64,000 nucleotides of DNA from Streptomyces sp. NBS 14/10 (GTDB lineage: Bacteria; Actinomycetota; Actinomycetes; Streptomycetales; Streptomycetaceae): NCBI RefSeq assembly GCF_002224125.1, contig NZ_NCSM01000011.1, positions 1 through 64,000 of the forward strand. Reading direction: 5' to 3'. This document shows, piece by piece, positions 62,411 through 64,000 of the stretch. Position 1 is the first letter of the stretch, and each line of letters opens with the position of its first letter. The notes under the pieces are model-generated. The model was given only the letters and a program-made list of their open reading frames with translations. It ran no database searches and was not told where the DNA came from. Made by a program: the position numbers and the translations under genes.

Positions 62411-63843
62411 CAGCGTCGGGGCATTGTCGTCCGCCCAGGACAAGGTGGCCTCCGACGCCCACTCCTTGATGGTCGTGGGCACCGCCTCCTTGCGGGTCAG
62501 CCGGAGCTGGACGGTCTTGTCTCCGTAGGCCACCCACTGGGAGGGGTTCCGGTGGTCCGCGCCGGAGTCCGAGCGGTCGTACTCGGCGGTGCCGGCGGGC
62601 ACCGACACGATCGCGTCGAACTGCTTCTCGCGGTGGGCCGTCCAGGTGCCGGGACGCGGCGACGGGCTGCCGCTCGCGCTCGGGCCGGTGGTCTTCTCCG
62701 CCACCGACTTCCCTCCGTCGTCGCCCGCGGTGACCCCCGCCCAGACGGCGCCCCCGGCGGCCACCACGCCGACCAGGGCGAAGGCGAGCAGCTGTCCGGT
62801 GGTGTACCGGCGATTGGCGGCGTACGGGGGCTTGAGGGCGGGGCCGATGGTGTGGACATCAGCGGATGCGACCGCGGCGGGCGGCGCGCCGGCCCCGCCC
62901 GTCGGCCCCGCCTTCCCCGTGCTCTCCCCGAACTCCGCCAGCTGCCAGCCGTGCTGGGTCGCCACCAACGGTTCGGGGCCGTCCGGTGCGGGCCGTCCCT
63001 CGGCCACCGCCCGCAGCGTGGCCGCGGCGGACGACGCGTCGGGCCGCCGGCTCCTTGGCGAGGAGCCGCAGGATCAGGGGCCCGAGCGGCCCCGCCTGTT
63101 CGAGCCGGGGCGGTTCGGCGGCCAGGATCGCGGCGAGCGTGGACTCGAGCGTGTCCCGCCGGAAGGGGGTCCAGCCCTCGACGGCCGCGTACAGCACCAC
63201 CCCCAGGGACCACAGGTCCGCCGCCGCGCCGGCGCCGCGGCCCGACATCCGCTCCGGGGCGATGAACTCGATCGATCCGACGAACTCCCCGCTGGCGGTG
63301 AGGGATTCCTCGCCCAGGATGTGTGCGATGCCGAAGTCGGTGAGCACGACCCGGCCGTCCTGTCCGAGCAGCACGTTCGCGGGTTTCACATCGCGGTGGA
63401 TGACACGGACGGAGTGCGCGGCCGACAGGGCCTCCACGACGGCGAGACCGATCCGCGCGGACTCGGCGGGCGGCAGAGCCCCGTGCCGCAGCACCTTGTC
63501 CAGGGCCTCGCCGCGGACCAACTCCATGACGATCCAGGGCAACCCGTCCTCGACGACCACGTCGTGGATGGCGACCGCGGCGGGATGCTCGACGCGCGCG
63601 GCGGCGCGGGCCTCGCGGTAGAGGCGTTCGGCGGCCTGGTGGAAGGCGGGATCCTCGGGGTCGCCGGAGATCTTCGGCTGCTTGACGGCGACCTCACGGT
63701 CGACGAGCTCATCATGCGCCCGCCATACGGTGCCCATCCCGCCGGAGCCGATACGCTAGGCGATCCGGTAACGGCCGCCTATCAGCCACCCCTCGATTCC
63801 CGCGCGTCCCGCGCGTCCACCGCTGTCGCTGCCGTAGCTCATG
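62411..63843 (-). pseudogene. Ser/Thr protein kinase with nonsense codon, frameshift and lost 3' end
   Basis: The protein starts MSYGSDSGGRAGRAGIEGWL and reaches RYRIA, then a TAG (63756-63758) where the family has Glu before RIGSGGMGTVW. Kinase motifs follow intact (VAVK, HRDVKPANVL, DFGIAH, APERM). Near 63040 about 5 bases (a GGCCC copy) are missing, so LLAKEPAAR continues with DASSAAATLRAVAEG in another frame, then a membrane helix (TTGQLLAFALVGVVAAGGAVW) and an outside domain. The 3' end is cut at the junction with the Gfo/Idh fragment. Three independent lesions make this a pseudogene. Confidence 0.82.
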
Positions 63844-63926
63844 CCCCATCAGTACCGTGTGGGTTCTTGCCTTGTCGACGCGGGGCCGACTTTCCCGGCG
63901 GTCAGTCGTCGCATACGCCGACCGGG

Positions 63927-64000
63927 TCAGTGCGCCAGCCGCCCCAGCAGCGAGGAGGCCGCCGCGATACCGGCCGCCGCGGCCAGCACCAGGACGAGGT
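63927..64000 (-). CDS. Partial CDS, hydrophobic C-terminus
   Basis: A minus-strand frame open to the window edge ends LVLVLAAAAGIAAASSLLGR LAH and a TGA. It is a membrane-helix-like C-terminal tail; the family cannot be told from 24 residues. Confidence 0.4.
   Translation of the reverse strand, partial: LVLVLAAAAGIAAASSLLGRLAH

Noticed and set aside
1..64000. CRISPR arrays, tRNA or rRNA genes, transposases, attachment sites
   Set aside because: No spaced direct repeats, cloverleaf-like segments, rRNA signatures or DDE/serine/tyrosine recombinase proteins were seen; the short tandem repeats found lack unique spacers.

Overview
The window is high-GC actinobacterial chromosome, almost certainly Streptomyces or a close relative. 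The reasons are strong third-position GC, many GTG starts behind AGGAG-type ribosome sites, frequent 4-base stop/start overlaps, GC-rich hairpin terminators, and family-level matches (Kdp, HxlR, SigJ/ECF41 sigma factors, DUF6328, actinobacterial QcrB). I saw no rRNA, tRNA, CRISPR array or insertion sequence.

Layout. 0-5.3 kb: kdpFABC potassium ATPase operon on the minus strand, with a degenerate kdpD remnant upstream. 5.4-12.7 kb: secreted PhoX-like protein, SDR, alpha/beta hydrolase, a receptor-like Ser/Thr kinase and a triply frameshifted Tat-secreted flavoprotein. 13.0-23.4 kb: a three-gene PUFA-synthase-like lipid/polyketide operon (KS-AT-ACP-KR-DH; multi-hot-dog DH protein; PfaD-type enoyl reductase) with no chain-length-factor domain and only one ACP. 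23.4-28.3 kb: small membrane protein, NmrA-like oxidoreductase divergent from HxlR, secreted beta-propeller, LysE exporter divergent from LysR.

28.5-48.2 kb is the most striking part. Three ECF41/SigJ-type sigma factors, each with a SnoaL-like C-terminal domain, sit among the classic ECF41 target types: two carboxymuconolactone-decarboxylase/AhpD proteins, two NmrA-type epimerases and oxidoreductases. With them are redox parts: Ohr/OsmC, 7Fe ferredoxin, ferredoxin-reductase-like flavoprotein, lone SdhA/FrdA-like flavoprotein, lone QcrB-like cytochrome b, NDH-2 and a cupin. In front of 13 transcription units here, and of one more at 60.2 kb, I find TGTCACA (two with one mismatch), exactly 16 bases, then [G/T/C]GTC. 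This matches the known ECF41 promoter (TGTCACA ... CGTC) and suggests a compact self-contained regulon for an alternative electron-transfer or redox-stress module.

48.3-55.4 kb: HAD phosphatase divergent from a tkt-pgi-gnd-zwf operon, a second-copy-type pentose-phosphate set that would supply NADPH. 55.4-60.6 kb: 5'-truncated alcohol dehydrogenase, secreted SGNH hydrolase, DUF6328 membrane protein with a GH15 enzyme that carries the same ECF41-type promoter, and a small basic stress/plasmid-stabilisation-type protein. 60.7-63.9 kb is a decay zone of gene fragments: glycosidase tail, frameshifted inositol-dehydrogenase-like gene, truncated Gfo/Idh gene, and a kinase with a nonsense codon and a frameshift.

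All function calls rest on reading the sequence and on family knowledge; no database search was run. Several single-base frameshifts lie in homopolymer runs and could be sequencing errors rather than real decay.
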